DNA of 64,000 bases from Blastococcus aggregatus (lineage in GTDB: Bacteria; Actinomycetota; Actinomycetes; Mycobacteriales; Geodermatophilaceae): positions 310,001 through 374,000 of the forward strand of contig NZ_OBQI01000001.1 in assembly GCF_900221005.1 (NCBI RefSeq), read 5' to 3'. Shown here piece after piece: positions 43,655-51,280 of the stretch. Within the stretch, counting starts at the first letter, position 1. The number at the start of each line of letters is the position of its first letter. The translations under genes and the position numbers were made by a program. The notes under the pieces were generated by a model that saw nothing but the letters and a program-made list of their open reading frames with translations, was not told where the DNA came from and did not search any database.

Positions 43655-44344
43655 TCATCGGCCCACGCCGTACACGCCGCGAGACTGGTCGCGGGTGAGG
43701 GATCCTCCGTTGAGCTCGATCACGCGACGGCGCATGGAGTCCACGATGTGGTAGTCGTGCGTCGCCATGATCACCGTGGTGCCGGTCCGGTTGATCCGCT
43801 CGAGCAGCAGCATGATGCCCTCGCTGGTGTCCGGGTCGAGGTTTCCGGTCGGCTCGTCGGCGAGCAGCACCAGCGGCCGGTTGACGAACGCGCGGGCGAT
43901 CGCGACCCGCTGCTGCTCACCACCGGAGAGCTCTCCCGGCAGCCGCTGGGCCTTGCCCTCCAGGCCGACCATCTCCAGCACCTCGGGCACCACCTTGCGG
44001 ATGGTGCGGTGCGGCTTGTTGATGACCTCGAGCGCGAAGGCGACGTTCTGCGCCACGGTGCGGTCGCGCAGCAGGCGGAAGTCCTGGAAGACGCAGCCGA
44101 TGGTGCGTCGCAGCTTCGGCACGTTCCACTTGCTCATGGTGTTGAGCGTCTTGCCGTTCACGATGACGTTGCCGGACGTCGGGTCCTCCTCCTTCAGCAG
44201 CAGCCGCAGGAAGGTGGACTTGCCCGACCCCGAGGAACCGATGAGGAAGACGAACTCGCCCTTGTCGATCTCCGTCGACACGTCGTCCAGGGCCGGCCGG
44301 CCGCTCGCCGGGTAGAGCTTGGTGACGTGTTGCATTTCGATCAC
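43655..44344 (-). CDS. ftsE: Cell division ATP-binding protein FtsE
   Basis: A 229-residue ABC ATPase. Walker A is GSSGSGKST, the Q-loop follows CVFQDFRLL, the signature is LSGGEQQR and Walker B is [17 protein letters not shown] is the switch region. The GTG at 44344 gives the standard FtsE length and opening [12 protein letters not shown]; upstream extension would include a -10 element. FtsE drives FtsX. prfB lies upstream in the same direction, 172 bases away with a hairpin between, so ftsEX appears to have its own promoter: TACCGT ends 8 bases before this start. Confidence 0.97.
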   Translation of the reverse strand: MIEMQHVTKLYPASGRPALDDVSTEIDKGEFVFLIGSSGSGKSTFLRLLLKEEDPTSGNVIVNGKTLNTMSKWNVPKLRRTIGCVFQDFRLLRDRTVAQNVAFALEVINKPHRTIRKVVPEVLEMVGLEGKAQRLPGELSGGEQQRVAIARAFVNRPLVLLADEPTGNLDPDTSEGIMLLLERINRTGTTVIMATHDYHIVDSMRRRVIELNGGSLTRDQSRGVYGVGR

Positions 44345-44352
44345 GAGGCGCC

Positions 44353-44358
44353 ACGGTA
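44353..44358 (-). promoter_or_regulatory. -10 hexamer of leaderless ftsEX transcript
   Basis: TACCGT on the minus strand ends 8 bases before the ftsE GTG. Confidence 0.4.
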
Positions 44359-44415
44359 CTAGCACCGGGGCCCTCGACCCCTCGTTCGCCACGGAACTCG
44401 CGAGGCTCGTTCTCG

Positions 44416-44464
44416 CGCTCCGTCACCGGGCCGCGCAAATGCCCAGCAGGCCGGTCACGGAGCG
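44416..44464 (-). terminator. Imperfect hairpin after prfB
   Basis: CGCTCCGT (44416-44423) pairs with ACGGAGCG (44457-44464), and ACCGG (44425-44429) with CCGGT (44451-44455), separated by one C-C mismatch and closing a 21-base loop. It lies between prfB and ftsE. Confidence 0.5.
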
Positions 44465-44516
44465 TCGGTTCCGGCCCGGATCGGCCGGGTGGAGTGACCT
44501 CCCCTACAGCGGCGGC

Positions 44517-45629
44517 CTACGCCGCGGACGTCGACTCCTGCTGACGGCGCCACCGGATGCCGGCCTCGATGAAGGCGTCGATCCCGCCGTCCAGCACGTC
44601 CCCGGGGTTGCCGCTCTCCTGCTCGGTGCGGAGGTCCTTGACCATCTGGTACGGGTGCAGCACGTAGGAGCGCATCTGGTTGCCCCAGCTCGAGCCCTCG
44701 CCCTTGAGCGCGTCCATCTCGGCCCGCTGCTCGGCCTGGCGGACGACGAGCAGCCGGGCCTGGAGCACCCGCAGGGCGGCGGCGCGGTTCTGGATCTGCG
44801 ACTTCTCGTTCTGGCAGGACACCACGATGCCGGTGGGGATGTGGGTCATGCGGACGGCGGAGTCGGTGGTGTTCACGCTCTGCCCGCCGGGGCCCGAGGA
44901 GCGGAAGACGTCGACCCGGATCTCGTTCTCGGGGATGTCGACGTGGTCGGTCTGCTCGACGACGGGCAGCACCTCGACGCCGGCGAAGGACGTCTGCCGG
45001 CGTCCCTGGTTGTCGAACGGCGAGATGCGCACGAGCCGGTGGGTGCCCTGCTCGACCGAGAGCGTGCCGTAGGCGTAGGGCACCTTCACCGCGAAGGTGG
45101 CCGACTTGATGCCGGCCTCCTCCGCGTAGCTGACGTCGTAGACCTCGGTCGGGTACTTGTGCCGCTCCGCCCAGCGCAGGTACATCCGCATGAGCATCTC
45201 GGCGAAGTCGGCGGCGTCGACGCCCCCGGCCTCCGACCGGATGGTCACCAGCGCCTCGCGGGAGTCGTACTCGCCGTTGAGCAGCGTCCGGACCTCGAGC
45301 TCGTCGATCACCGCGCGGATGCTCACCAGCTCGCGCTCGGTCTCGGCCAGCGTGGCCTCGTCGCCCTCGTCGGCGGCCATCTCGTGCATCAGGCCGACGT
45401 CGTCGAGGCGGGAGCGCAGCTCCTCGACCCGGCGGAGCGTGCCCTGCAGGAAGGAGAGCCGCGAGGTGAGCGCCTGAGCGGCCTCGACGTCGTTCCAGAG
45501 GTCAGGCGCGGCGGCCTGCTGCTCCAGTTCGGCGATCTCCCTGCGGAGGTCGTCGACGTCCAGGACCGCCTCGATCGACCCCAGGGTCGTGTTGAGCTCG
45601 TCGAGTACGACGGAGAAGTCGGCAGCCAC
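44517..45629 (-). CDS. prfB: Peptide chain release factor 2
   Basis: A 370-residue RF2. The stop-codon reading tripeptide is SPF ([20 protein letters not shown]), and the peptidyl-transferase GGQ lies in [28 protein letters not shown]2 recognises UGA and UAA. The frame is continuous; the programmed +1 frameshift used by E. coli prfB is absent, as usual in actinobacteria. GTG at 45629 is the first codon. Ribosome release (prfB) and rescue (smpB) genes flank ftsEX here, the common actinobacterial arrangement. Confidence 0.97.
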   Translation of the reverse strand: MAADFSVVLDELNTTLGSIEAVLDVDDLRREIAELEQQAAAPDLWNDVEAAQALTSRLSFLQGTLRRVEELRSRLDDVGLMHEMAADEGDEATLAETERELVSIRAVIDELEVRTLLNGEYDSREALVTIRSEAGGVDAADFAEMLMRMYLRWAERHKYPTEVYDVSYAEEAGIKSATFAVKVPYAYGTLSVEQGTHRLVRISPFDNQGRRQTSFAGVEVLPVVEQTDHVDIPENEIRVDVFRSSGPGGQSVNTTDSAVRMTHIPTGIVVSCQNEKSQIQNRAAALRVLQARLLVVRQAEQRAEMDALKGEGSSWGNQMRSYVLHPYQMVKDLRTEQESGNPGDVLDGGIDAFIEAGIRWRRQQESTSAA

Positions 45630-45673
45630 GTCTAGCCAGGGTAGTGCGCCGCGCGCCGGGGTACCCGGTCCGC

Positions 45674-45961
45674 ATGACCGGACCCGCGAAGAAGCGCACG
45701 CGGGAGGAGTACGAGCAGGGCCTCCCGGACCACCACGACCCGACGGCGGGCTTCGCCGGCGCGCCGGCCGCGCAGTCGGCGCTCACCCTGCGGCTGATCC
45801 TGGCCCTCTTCGGCCTGGTGGTCTGCCTGGCCGGCGGGCTGGGCTGGCTGGCCACCGACCTGCCGGCCTGGCCCGCGGTCCTGCTGCTGATCTTCGCCGT
45901 CGTGGCGGTGGTCGACATCGTCGTCATCGTGCGCCGCAAGGCGCGCGGCGAACCGGGCTGA
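45674..45961 (+). CDS. Small two-helix membrane protein (DUF6343-like)
   Basis: A 95-residue protein with a charged N-terminal half ([36 protein letters not shown]) and two helices (about 47-66 and 70-88), ending in RRKARGEPG. The [22 protein letters not shown] stretch resembles DUF6343, a small actinobacterial membrane family of unknown function; that call is from memory. The ATG at 45674 begins [10 protein letters not shown]. It is divergent from prfB and convergent with the GGDEF-EAL gene. Confidence 0.7.
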   Translation: MTGPAKKRTREEYEQGLPDHHDPTAGFAGAPAAQSALTLRLILALFGLVVCLAGGLGWLATDLPAWPAVLLLIFAVVAVVDIVVIVRRKARGEPG

Positions 45962-45968
45962 CGGGGCC

Positions 45969-47807
45969 TCAGCGCGCCGCGAGGGCGACCGGCGCAGCCG
46001 TGGCGTGCTGCGCGGAGACCCACCCCGGCACCGCCTCGGCCGGCATGGGCCGGGCGATGTGGAACCCCTGGGCGAAGGTGCAGTCGAGCTCGGCGGCGAG
46101 CGCCAGCTGCCCGGCGGTCTCGACGCCCTCGGCCAGGCTCCGGATCCCGCAGGCCTTCCCGAGCGCGACGACGGCGGCGATCGCGGCGGCCGCCCGGTCG
46201 CGGTGGCCCTCGGTGTAGTTCACCAGGCTGCGGTCGATCTTGAGCATGCCCGCGGGCAGGGTGACCAGCTGGCCCAGCGAGGAGAAGCCGCTGCCGAAGT
46301 CGTCGATGGAGACCTCCACCCCGCGGCGGCGCAGTTCGGCCATCTGCTGGGCGGCGCGCTCCGGATCCTCCGCGACGGAGGTCTCGGTGAGCTCGACGAC
46401 GAGCAGCTCCGGTGGCACGCCGGCGTCCGAGAGCGCGGCGAACACGTCCTCGACCAGCGTTCCGCTGGAGAACTGCTCGGCGGTGATGTTGACCGCCACG
46501 ACGAGGTCGAGGCCGATCCGGGACCACTCGGCGATCTGACGGGTGGCCGCCGTCATCACCCAGCGGGCCAGCGGGGTCATCAGGTCGTGCGCCTGCGCGG
46601 TGGGCAGGAACTCCCCCGGCGCGAGCAGGCCCCGCTCGGGGTGCTGCCAGCGCACGAGCGCCTCCATGCCGGTGCAGCGGCCGGACGGCAGGTGCAGCAC
46701 CGGCTGGTAGTGCAGGACCAGCTCGTCGCGGACGAGGGCGTCGCGCAGCTCGTTGGCGAGCGTGGCGCGCCGCTCGGCCGCCGCCCGGAGGTCGGGGCTG
46801 AAGACGTGCACCCGGTTGCGCCCGGCCGCTTTGGCCGCGTACATGGCGAGGTCGGCGTCGCGGACCAGGTCGGTGGAGCGCAGGTAGCGGTGCCCGGACG
46901 TCCCGGCGATGCCGATGCTGGCACCGATCCGGACGACGTGGCCGCCGAGCTCGAAGGGCCGCTCGAGGGTGACCCGCAGCCGCTCGGCCAGCGCCTCCGC
47001 CTCGACCGGCGTGCAGCCGCGCGACAGGACGACGAACTCGTCGCCACCGAGCCGGCCGACGGTGTCGTCCTCGCGGACGGCCGCGGTCAGCCGGGCGGCC
47101 ACCTCGCGGAGCAGGTCGTCGCCGGTGTCGTGCCCGAGGGAGTCGTTGACCTCCTTGAACCCGTCGACGTCGAGGAAGAGCACGGCGACCCGCGTCCTCG
47201 GCGCGGCCAGGTCGGCGTCGATCAGCTGGTGCAGGTAGGAGCGGTTCGGCAGCCCGGTGAGCGCGTCGTGCCGCGCCTGCCAGGCCGAGGCGCGCTCGGC
47301 GCGCACCCGGGAGGTGACGTCGGTGTGGGTGAGGACGATGTTGCCCGCCTCGTCGACCCGCGAGGCCTGCAGGTGGAACCAGCGGGTGCCCGAGGCGAGC
47401 TGCACGGGCAGGTCGGCGGTGGCCGAGTCGCGCAGGCCCATGGAGAGCTCGCGGATGCCGGCGACCAGCGCCCGGGCGTGCTCGTCGTCCCGCACCTGGA
47501 GGGCGAGGGCGAAGTAGTCGCCACCGACGGGCACCCGGAAGCGGTCGTCGTCCAGCGTCTCGGCGGCCTCGTTCCAGGCGGAGTTCGCCAGGAGCACCGT
47601 GCCGTTCCGGTCGACCAGCAGCGTGGGCGAGGGCAGCGCGTCGAGGACCGCCTCGACGAGGAGGGTCGCCCCGCCACCGCCGCCCCGGCGGCGCACGTCG
47701 GCAGGCAGCGCGCGGCTCGGTCGTGGTCGCACGGTCCCGCCCGTCAGTCGGGGGACGCCGTCGGCGTCCGCTGCTCCCCCATCGGCAATCCGGAACGGAT
47801 CCGTCAT
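45969..47807 (-). CDS. PAS-GGDEF-EAL cyclic-di-GMP protein
   Basis: A 612-residue cytoplasmic signalling protein without membrane helices. After a disordered lead (to about 45) there is a PAS-like domain (LLVEAVLDALPSPTLLVDRNGTVLLANSAWNEAAETL), a GGDEF domain with an intact RLGGDEFVVL active site preceded by FLDVDGFKEVNDSLGH, and an EAL domain with the catalytic Glu-Ala-Leu in MEALVRWQHPERGLLAPGEF and DDFGSGFSSLGQLV. Both synthesis and breakdown of cyclic-di-GMP are therefore possible; the PAS domain probably sets the direction. ATG at 47807 is preferred over a TTG 24 bases earlier. It is not next to a clear target. Confidence 0.92.
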   Translation of the reverse strand: MTDPFRIADGGAADADGVPRLTGGTVRPRPSRALPADVRRRGGGGGATLLVEAVLDALPSPTLLVDRNGTVLLANSAWNEAAETLDDDRFRVPVGGDYFALALQVRDDEHARALVAGIRELSMGLRDSATADLPVQLASGTRWFHLQASRVDEAGNIVLTHTDVTSRVRAERASAWQARHDALTGLPNRSYLHQLIDADLAAPRTRVAVLFLDVDGFKEVNDSLGHDTGDDLLREVAARLTAAVREDDTVGRLGGDEFVVLSRGCTPVEAEALAERLRVTLERPFELGGHVVRIGASIGIAGTSGHRYLRSTDLVRDADLAMYAAKAAGRNRVHVFSPDLRAAAERRATLANELRDALVRDELVLHYQPVLHLPSGRCTGMEALVRWQHPERGLLAPGEFLPTAQAHDLMTPLARWVMTAATRQIAEWSRIGLDLVVAVNITAEQFSSGTLVEDVFAALSDAGVPPELLVVELTETSVAEDPERAAQQMAELRRRGVEVSIDDFGSGFSSLGQLVTLPAGMLKIDRSLVNYTEGHRDRAAAAIAAVVALGKACGIRSLAEGVETAGQLALAAELDCTFAQGFHIARPMPAEAVPGWVSAQHATAAPVALAAR

Positions 47808-47839
47808 GCCAGCGCGGCGGTCTCGCTCCAAGGAGGGAG

Positions 47840-48166
47840 TCAGGGCTCCCGGGTCTCCTGGGCGATCCAGCGAAGGTACCCGGGGTGGCCGCCGACCAGC
47901 GGCACGGCCAGGACGCAGGGCACGTCGTAGGCGTGCAGCTCCACGGCGCGGGCGACGACGGCGTCGACCAGGGAGCGCCGGGTGTGCAGGGCGACGCGGG
48001 CCTCGGCCTCGTCGTGCACCTCACCGGCCCAGCGGTACACCGAGCGGATCGGGGCGACGTGCTGCCCGCAGGCTACCAGCCGTTCCTCGACCAGCGTGCG
48101 GGTCAGCGCCACCAGCCGTTCGGCGTCCGCATCGGTGATCACGATCTCGCAGCACTCCACGTCCAC
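47840..48166 (-). CDS. cutA: CutA-type divalent cation tolerance protein
   Basis: A 108-residue CutA1, a trimeric ferredoxin-like fold protein linked to divalent metal tolerance. The family pattern is clear: EIVITDADAERLVALTRTLVEERLVACGQHVAPIRSVYRWAGEVHDEAEARVALHTRRSL, followed by VELHAYDVPCVLAVPLVGGHPGYLRWI. The trimer signature HxYDxPCVxxxP is present. GTG at 48166 or 48160 starts the protein. It lies 33 bases before the GGDEF-EAL gene, possibly in one transcript. Confidence 0.93.
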   Translation of the reverse strand: MDVECCEIVITDADAERLVALTRTLVEERLVACGQHVAPIRSVYRWAGEVHDEAEARVALHTRRSLVDAVVARAVELHAYDVPCVLAVPLVGGHPGYLRWIAQETREP

Positions 48167-48236
48167 GGCCCGATCCTGGCGGGCGACTTCCGCGGCCGCT
48201 GATTGAGGTCGCCGTGCCCGGGGGTAGGGGGCGCTC

Positions 48237-48473
48237 ATGAGCGATGACAAGACGATCGAGATCGACGGCGAGACCTTCGTGCTGCGCCACGACGGCGAGG
48301 GCCTGCAGGTGGGCCGGCGCATCGACGGCGACGTGACCTGGCTCGACACCGTGGCCGACAGCCTGCTGCCCGAGGCCGCCCGTGCGGCGCTCCGGTCCGG
48401 GGACACCTCGGACGAGACGCTGCAGACGGCCGTCCGCGGCGTGCTCGAGGCCGAGGTGAAGCGCGGCGGCTGA
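48237..48473 (+). CDS. Small acidic protein of unknown function
   Basis: A 78-residue soluble protein opening MSDDKTIEIDGETFVLRHDGEGLQVGRRIDGDVTWLD, with a beta-rich first half and a helical second half (VADSLLPEAARAALRSGDTSDETLQTAVRGVLEAEVKR). No family recognised. The start follows a purine-rich GGGGGTAGGGGGC run. It is divergent from cutA. Confidence 0.75.
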   Translation: MSDDKTIEIDGETFVLRHDGEGLQVGRRIDGDVTWLDTVADSLLPEAARAALRSGDTSDETLQTAVRGVLEAEVKRGG

Positions 48474-48500
48474 GCCGTCCAGCAGCAGGGGCGCTGCGCG

Positions 48501-49574
48501 TCAGCGGTGGCCGCGCCCCTGACCGTTCCCGTCACCGGCGGCTCGCTCCTGCCGCCGTTCCCGTTCCTGGGCCACGGCCCGCTCCCAGGCGGCGGCGAGC
48601 TCGCGCAGGCGCTGCACGTTGCGGTCGTGCACCTCCTGCCAGGACGGCACCCGGACCTGCTGCTGCGGCGGCACCACCGCCGGCGCGGGAGCAGGAGCAG
48701 GAGCAGGCACGGGGGCCGGAGCAGGCGCGGGGGCCGGGAGCGGTGCCTGGACGGGCGCGGGGACCGGCGCGGGCACCGGCGCCGGAGCGGTCGCGGCGGG
48801 CCGGGCGACCTCGGCCGCGGCCTGGACGGGCGGCACCGCGGTGGGCAGGGCCAGCTGGCCCAGGGTCACCGTCGCGCCCGCCGGCCAGTCCGGATCGACC
48901 GCCGTCCACTCCGCCCACGACGCCGGGTCGAGCAGCTGCGGGAGCAGCTCGGCGGCGGACCGCGGGTCCAGGTGGCTCGCGGCCGCGTTGCCGATGGCGA
49001 CCGCGGCGACCACGTCACAGCTCGCCGTCGTCAGGAACTCCTGGTCGTCCGCGCACGCCTCGCGTGCCCGGAACGCATCGCTGATCTCGCCGACCAGGGC
49101 CGCCGCGTGCTGCTGCGCCTCGGCGGCCGGCTCGTCCGTTCCTCCGGCGAGCCACCCGCGCAGGAGCGTGGCCATCTCCGGGATCGCCGGAACGGGCAGC
49201 GGCTGGACGGTCACGACCGCCAGCTCGGGTCCGATCGGCCACCGGGTGACCTCCCCCGGGAGCAGCACCTCGCCGTCCCCGCCGGTGCGCCGGACGACGG
49301 CTGCGACCTCGCTGTTCTCGCTCCGGACGCGGACCGGGGCACCGACGTCGCCGATCCGGGTCACCAGCACCGGCCGGTCGCGGTCGTTGCGCACCGTGAT
49401 CGTGGCGCTGTCGACGCAGGCGTCCACGGGGAAGCTCTCCGGCACCGCCCCGCGGATCCCATCGGAGACGCACAGCGGCGGTGCGGAGCCCGACGCGGGA
49501 GCCGCCGACGCCGTCGGGGCTCCCAGCAGCGGCAGCACCAGCAGGAGCACCGGCGCCAGGTTGCGGCGCCTCAT
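48501..49574 (-). CDS. Exported protein with Pro/Ala-repeat linker
   Basis: A 357-residue secreted protein. The signal peptide RRRNLAPVLLLVLPLLGAPTASA is followed by a folded domain (about residues 30-215) with six or more cysteines likely in disulfides (LCVSDG, DACVDSA, EACADD, ASCDVV). Residues about 245-300 are a Pro-Ala-Val repeat of APAPVPAP type, which looks like a cell-wall-spanning linker. The C-terminal ~50 residues are helical and charged (EVHDRNVQRLRELAAAWERAVAQERERRQERAAG). Its ATG overlaps the stop of the upstream lipoprotein gene by ATGA, so the two are coupled and may form one envelope unit. Function unknown. Confidence 0.8.
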   Translation of the reverse strand: MRRRNLAPVLLLVLPLLGAPTASAAPASGSAPPLCVSDGIRGAVPESFPVDACVDSATITVRNDRDRPVLVTRIGDVGAPVRVRSENSEVAAVVRRTGGDGEVLLPGEVTRWPIGPELAVVTVQPLPVPAIPEMATLLRGWLAGGTDEPAAEAQQHAAALVGEISDAFRAREACADDQEFLTTASCDVVAAVAIGNAAASHLDPRSAAELLPQLLDPASWAEWTAVDPDWPAGATVTLGQLALPTAVPPVQAAAEVARPAATAPAPVPAPVPAPVQAPLPAPAPAPAPVPAPAPAPAPAVVPPQQQVRVPSWQEVHDRNVQRLRELAAAWERAVAQERERRQERAAGDGNGQGRGHR

Positions 49575-50023
49575 GTCGGGAACCCGCACGCGGGCTGGGT
49601 CACGGTGCCCACCTGGCGCAGGCCTCCGGACACCGCGTCGGCCACCGGGCCGGTGATCGGCCCGTCGACCACCGCGCCGAGCCCCCGCACCAGGTCCTCC
49701 AGCGCCGCCGCCACCTCCTCGTGCCCGCCCTCGTCCCGCACATCGGCGAGCACCGTCCGCAGGTCGCGCGCGACCTGGCTGACCTGGGTGCGGGCCTCGA
49801 CGTCCGGGCCGTCCAGCAGCTCGCCCATCGAGGCCGGGAGCCGGTCCAGCCCTCCGACGGCCGCCAGCCGGGCGCAGAAGCCCGGTGCGCCGTGGGGCGC
49901 CTCGTACGACGGGACCGCCGCGGTGGCACCCGCAGGGCGCGGGTCGTCGGCCGGACCGCACGCCGCGACGGCGGCGAGGACGAGGGCCGGCACACCGAGG
50001 CGGACGACGCCGGGAAAGGGCAC
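49571..50023 (-). CDS. Small lipoprotein
   Basis: A 150-residue lipoprotein. The lipobox VLAAVAAC places the lipidated Cys at residue 22. The remainder is helical, with cysteines in PGFCARLAAVGG and TQPACGFPT that could pair. No family recognised. Its stop overlaps the next gene's start (ATGA). A TAGGTT element ends 6 bases before its GTG at 50023, so the unit is probably leaderless. With the downstream Pro/Ala-linker protein it may form an envelope complex. Confidence 0.8.
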   Translation of the reverse strand: MPFPGVVRLGVPALVLAAVAACGPADDPRPAGATAAVPSYEAPHGAPGFCARLAAVGGLDRLPASMGELLDGPDVEARTQVSQVARDLRTVLADVRDEGGHEEVAAALEDLVRGLGAVVDGPITGPVADAVSGGLRQVGTVTQPACGFPT

Positions 50024-50029
50024 CCGGGC

Positions 50030-50035
50030 AACCTA
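50030..50035 (-). promoter_or_regulatory. -10 hexamer of leaderless lipoprotein transcript
   Basis: TAGGTT on the minus strand ends 6 bases before the GTG at 50023. Confidence 0.55.
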
Positions 50036-50193
50036 GGGCGCCGGTTCCGGTCCGTGACCGCGCCGACGTCGGCATCACCCACTCGTGCGACAGCCGATCA
50101 GGTCGGCCGTCACCGACCGTGTCCGCCGCGCAGATCTCACCCGGAGGGGTGAGACCGCGTACTCCGGGCGGCCCCGCGTTCCGATGGAGTGGT

Positions 50194-51183
50194 GTGACGC
50201 CCTCCTCGCGCGGCCGAAGCCTCCGGGCCTCCGCCGTCGCCGTCTGCTCCGCGGTTCTGGTGCTGGCCGGCTGCGACGCCGGGGCGCAGCCGGACGAACC
50301 GGCCCGGGACAAGGCCGCGACGGAGAAGCCGGTCGCCGCGCCGGTCGCCGACTCCGCCGCTCGCGTGGACTGGAAGGCCGCCGCCTACGCGGCCCTGGAC
50401 TGCACTCCCCGCACCGAGTGGCTGGCCGACGGCCTGCCGGCCGCCGCGTGGGACGACGCGACCGTGCGCACCACCGCCGCGGACGTGACCGGCGACGGCG
50501 TCGACGAGATCCTCGTGCAGGCCACCTGCCCGGCCGCGGCCTCGACCCGGGCCGACCACGTCGTCGTCTTCGCCGTCGCCGGTGGGGCGACCGAGGTGCT
50601 CGGCGTCCTGGGCGACGAGCTGTTCCTCCCGGAGGCGACCGTCTCCCTCGACGGGACGACGGTGACCCTCAGCGGCCCCACCGTCGCCGGCGAGGACCCG
50701 TCCTGCTGCCCCGGCCACCGGGGCACCGTGACCTACGCGTGGGACGGCGTCCGCTTCGTCGTCGCGGCGCGCTCGGAGGTGCCCGGCTCGTCCCCGGCGG
50801 CCGTCGCGCTCGCCGACGGCGAGCACGTGGGCCTGCTGCTGTCCGTCGGCGCCGACGAGGTCGTCGTCGACGTCGTCGAGTGGTTCGAGGGCGACGCCGC
50901 GCGGGCCGCGTGCCGCGCGGACGGCGTCCCGGTCGACGAGTCCGCCTGGTGCACCCAGTACTACGTGCGCGGCGCCGGGGACGGCGGGGTGCCGGTGCAG
51001 GTGTCGCCGGATGCTCCCCTGCGCTACCTCGACCTGGAGACCATGGAGACCGTCGCGCTCGGCGACGTCGCCGAGCTGGCCGGCACCCCGTGGGTGTCGG
51101 AGAACCCGGACGCCGGCGGCTACACGCGCTTCCGCACCGCGGACGGCGTCATCACGGCGATGGCGGGCATCTACACGCCCTGA
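50194..51183 (+). CDS. Lipoprotein of unknown function
   Basis: A 329-residue exported lipoprotein. The lipobox is LVLAGCDAG (Cys at about residue 25). A Pro/Ala linker precedes a beta-rich domain with an FG-GAP-like turn, AADVTGDGVDEILVQATC, a pattern that often binds Ca2+ in exported proteins. Six further cysteines (SCCPGHRG, RAACRADG, AWCTQYY) could form disulfides, which fits the DsbA system at 1286-2050. No enzyme motif is seen. The start is GTG at 50194. Confidence 0.78.
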   Translation: MTPSSRGRSLRASAVAVCSAVLVLAGCDAGAQPDEPARDKAATEKPVAAPVADSAARVDWKAAAYAALDCTPRTEWLADGLPAAAWDDATVRTTAADVTGDGVDEILVQATCPAAASTRADHVVVFAVAGGATEVLGVLGDELFLPEATVSLDGTTVTLSGPTVAGEDPSCCPGHRGTVTYAWDGVRFVVAARSEVPGSSPAAVALADGEHVGLLLSVGADEVVVDVVEWFEGDAARAACRADGVPVDESAWCTQYYVRGAGDGGVPVQVSPDAPLRYLDLETMETVALGDVAELAGTPWVSENPDAGGYTRFRTADGVITAMAGIYTP

Positions 51184-51280
51184 ACCGTTCCGCCACCTCC
51201 TTTGTAGCAGTTCCGGGCGCGTCTCATGAGGCCGAGATTTTCGGTCTACGGTCGCGGATCTCAGATCGGAGCTGACGCCC

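Noticed and set aside
44517..45629. Programmed +1 frameshift of prfB
   Set aside because: The RF2 frame runs uninterrupted from GTG to stop and no in-frame UGA is present near the usual site.
51184..51280. Rifamycin-associated element upstream of the HelR-like gene
   Set aside because: No GGGGCTTGC..GCAAGGCCC-type 19-bp palindrome is recognisable.
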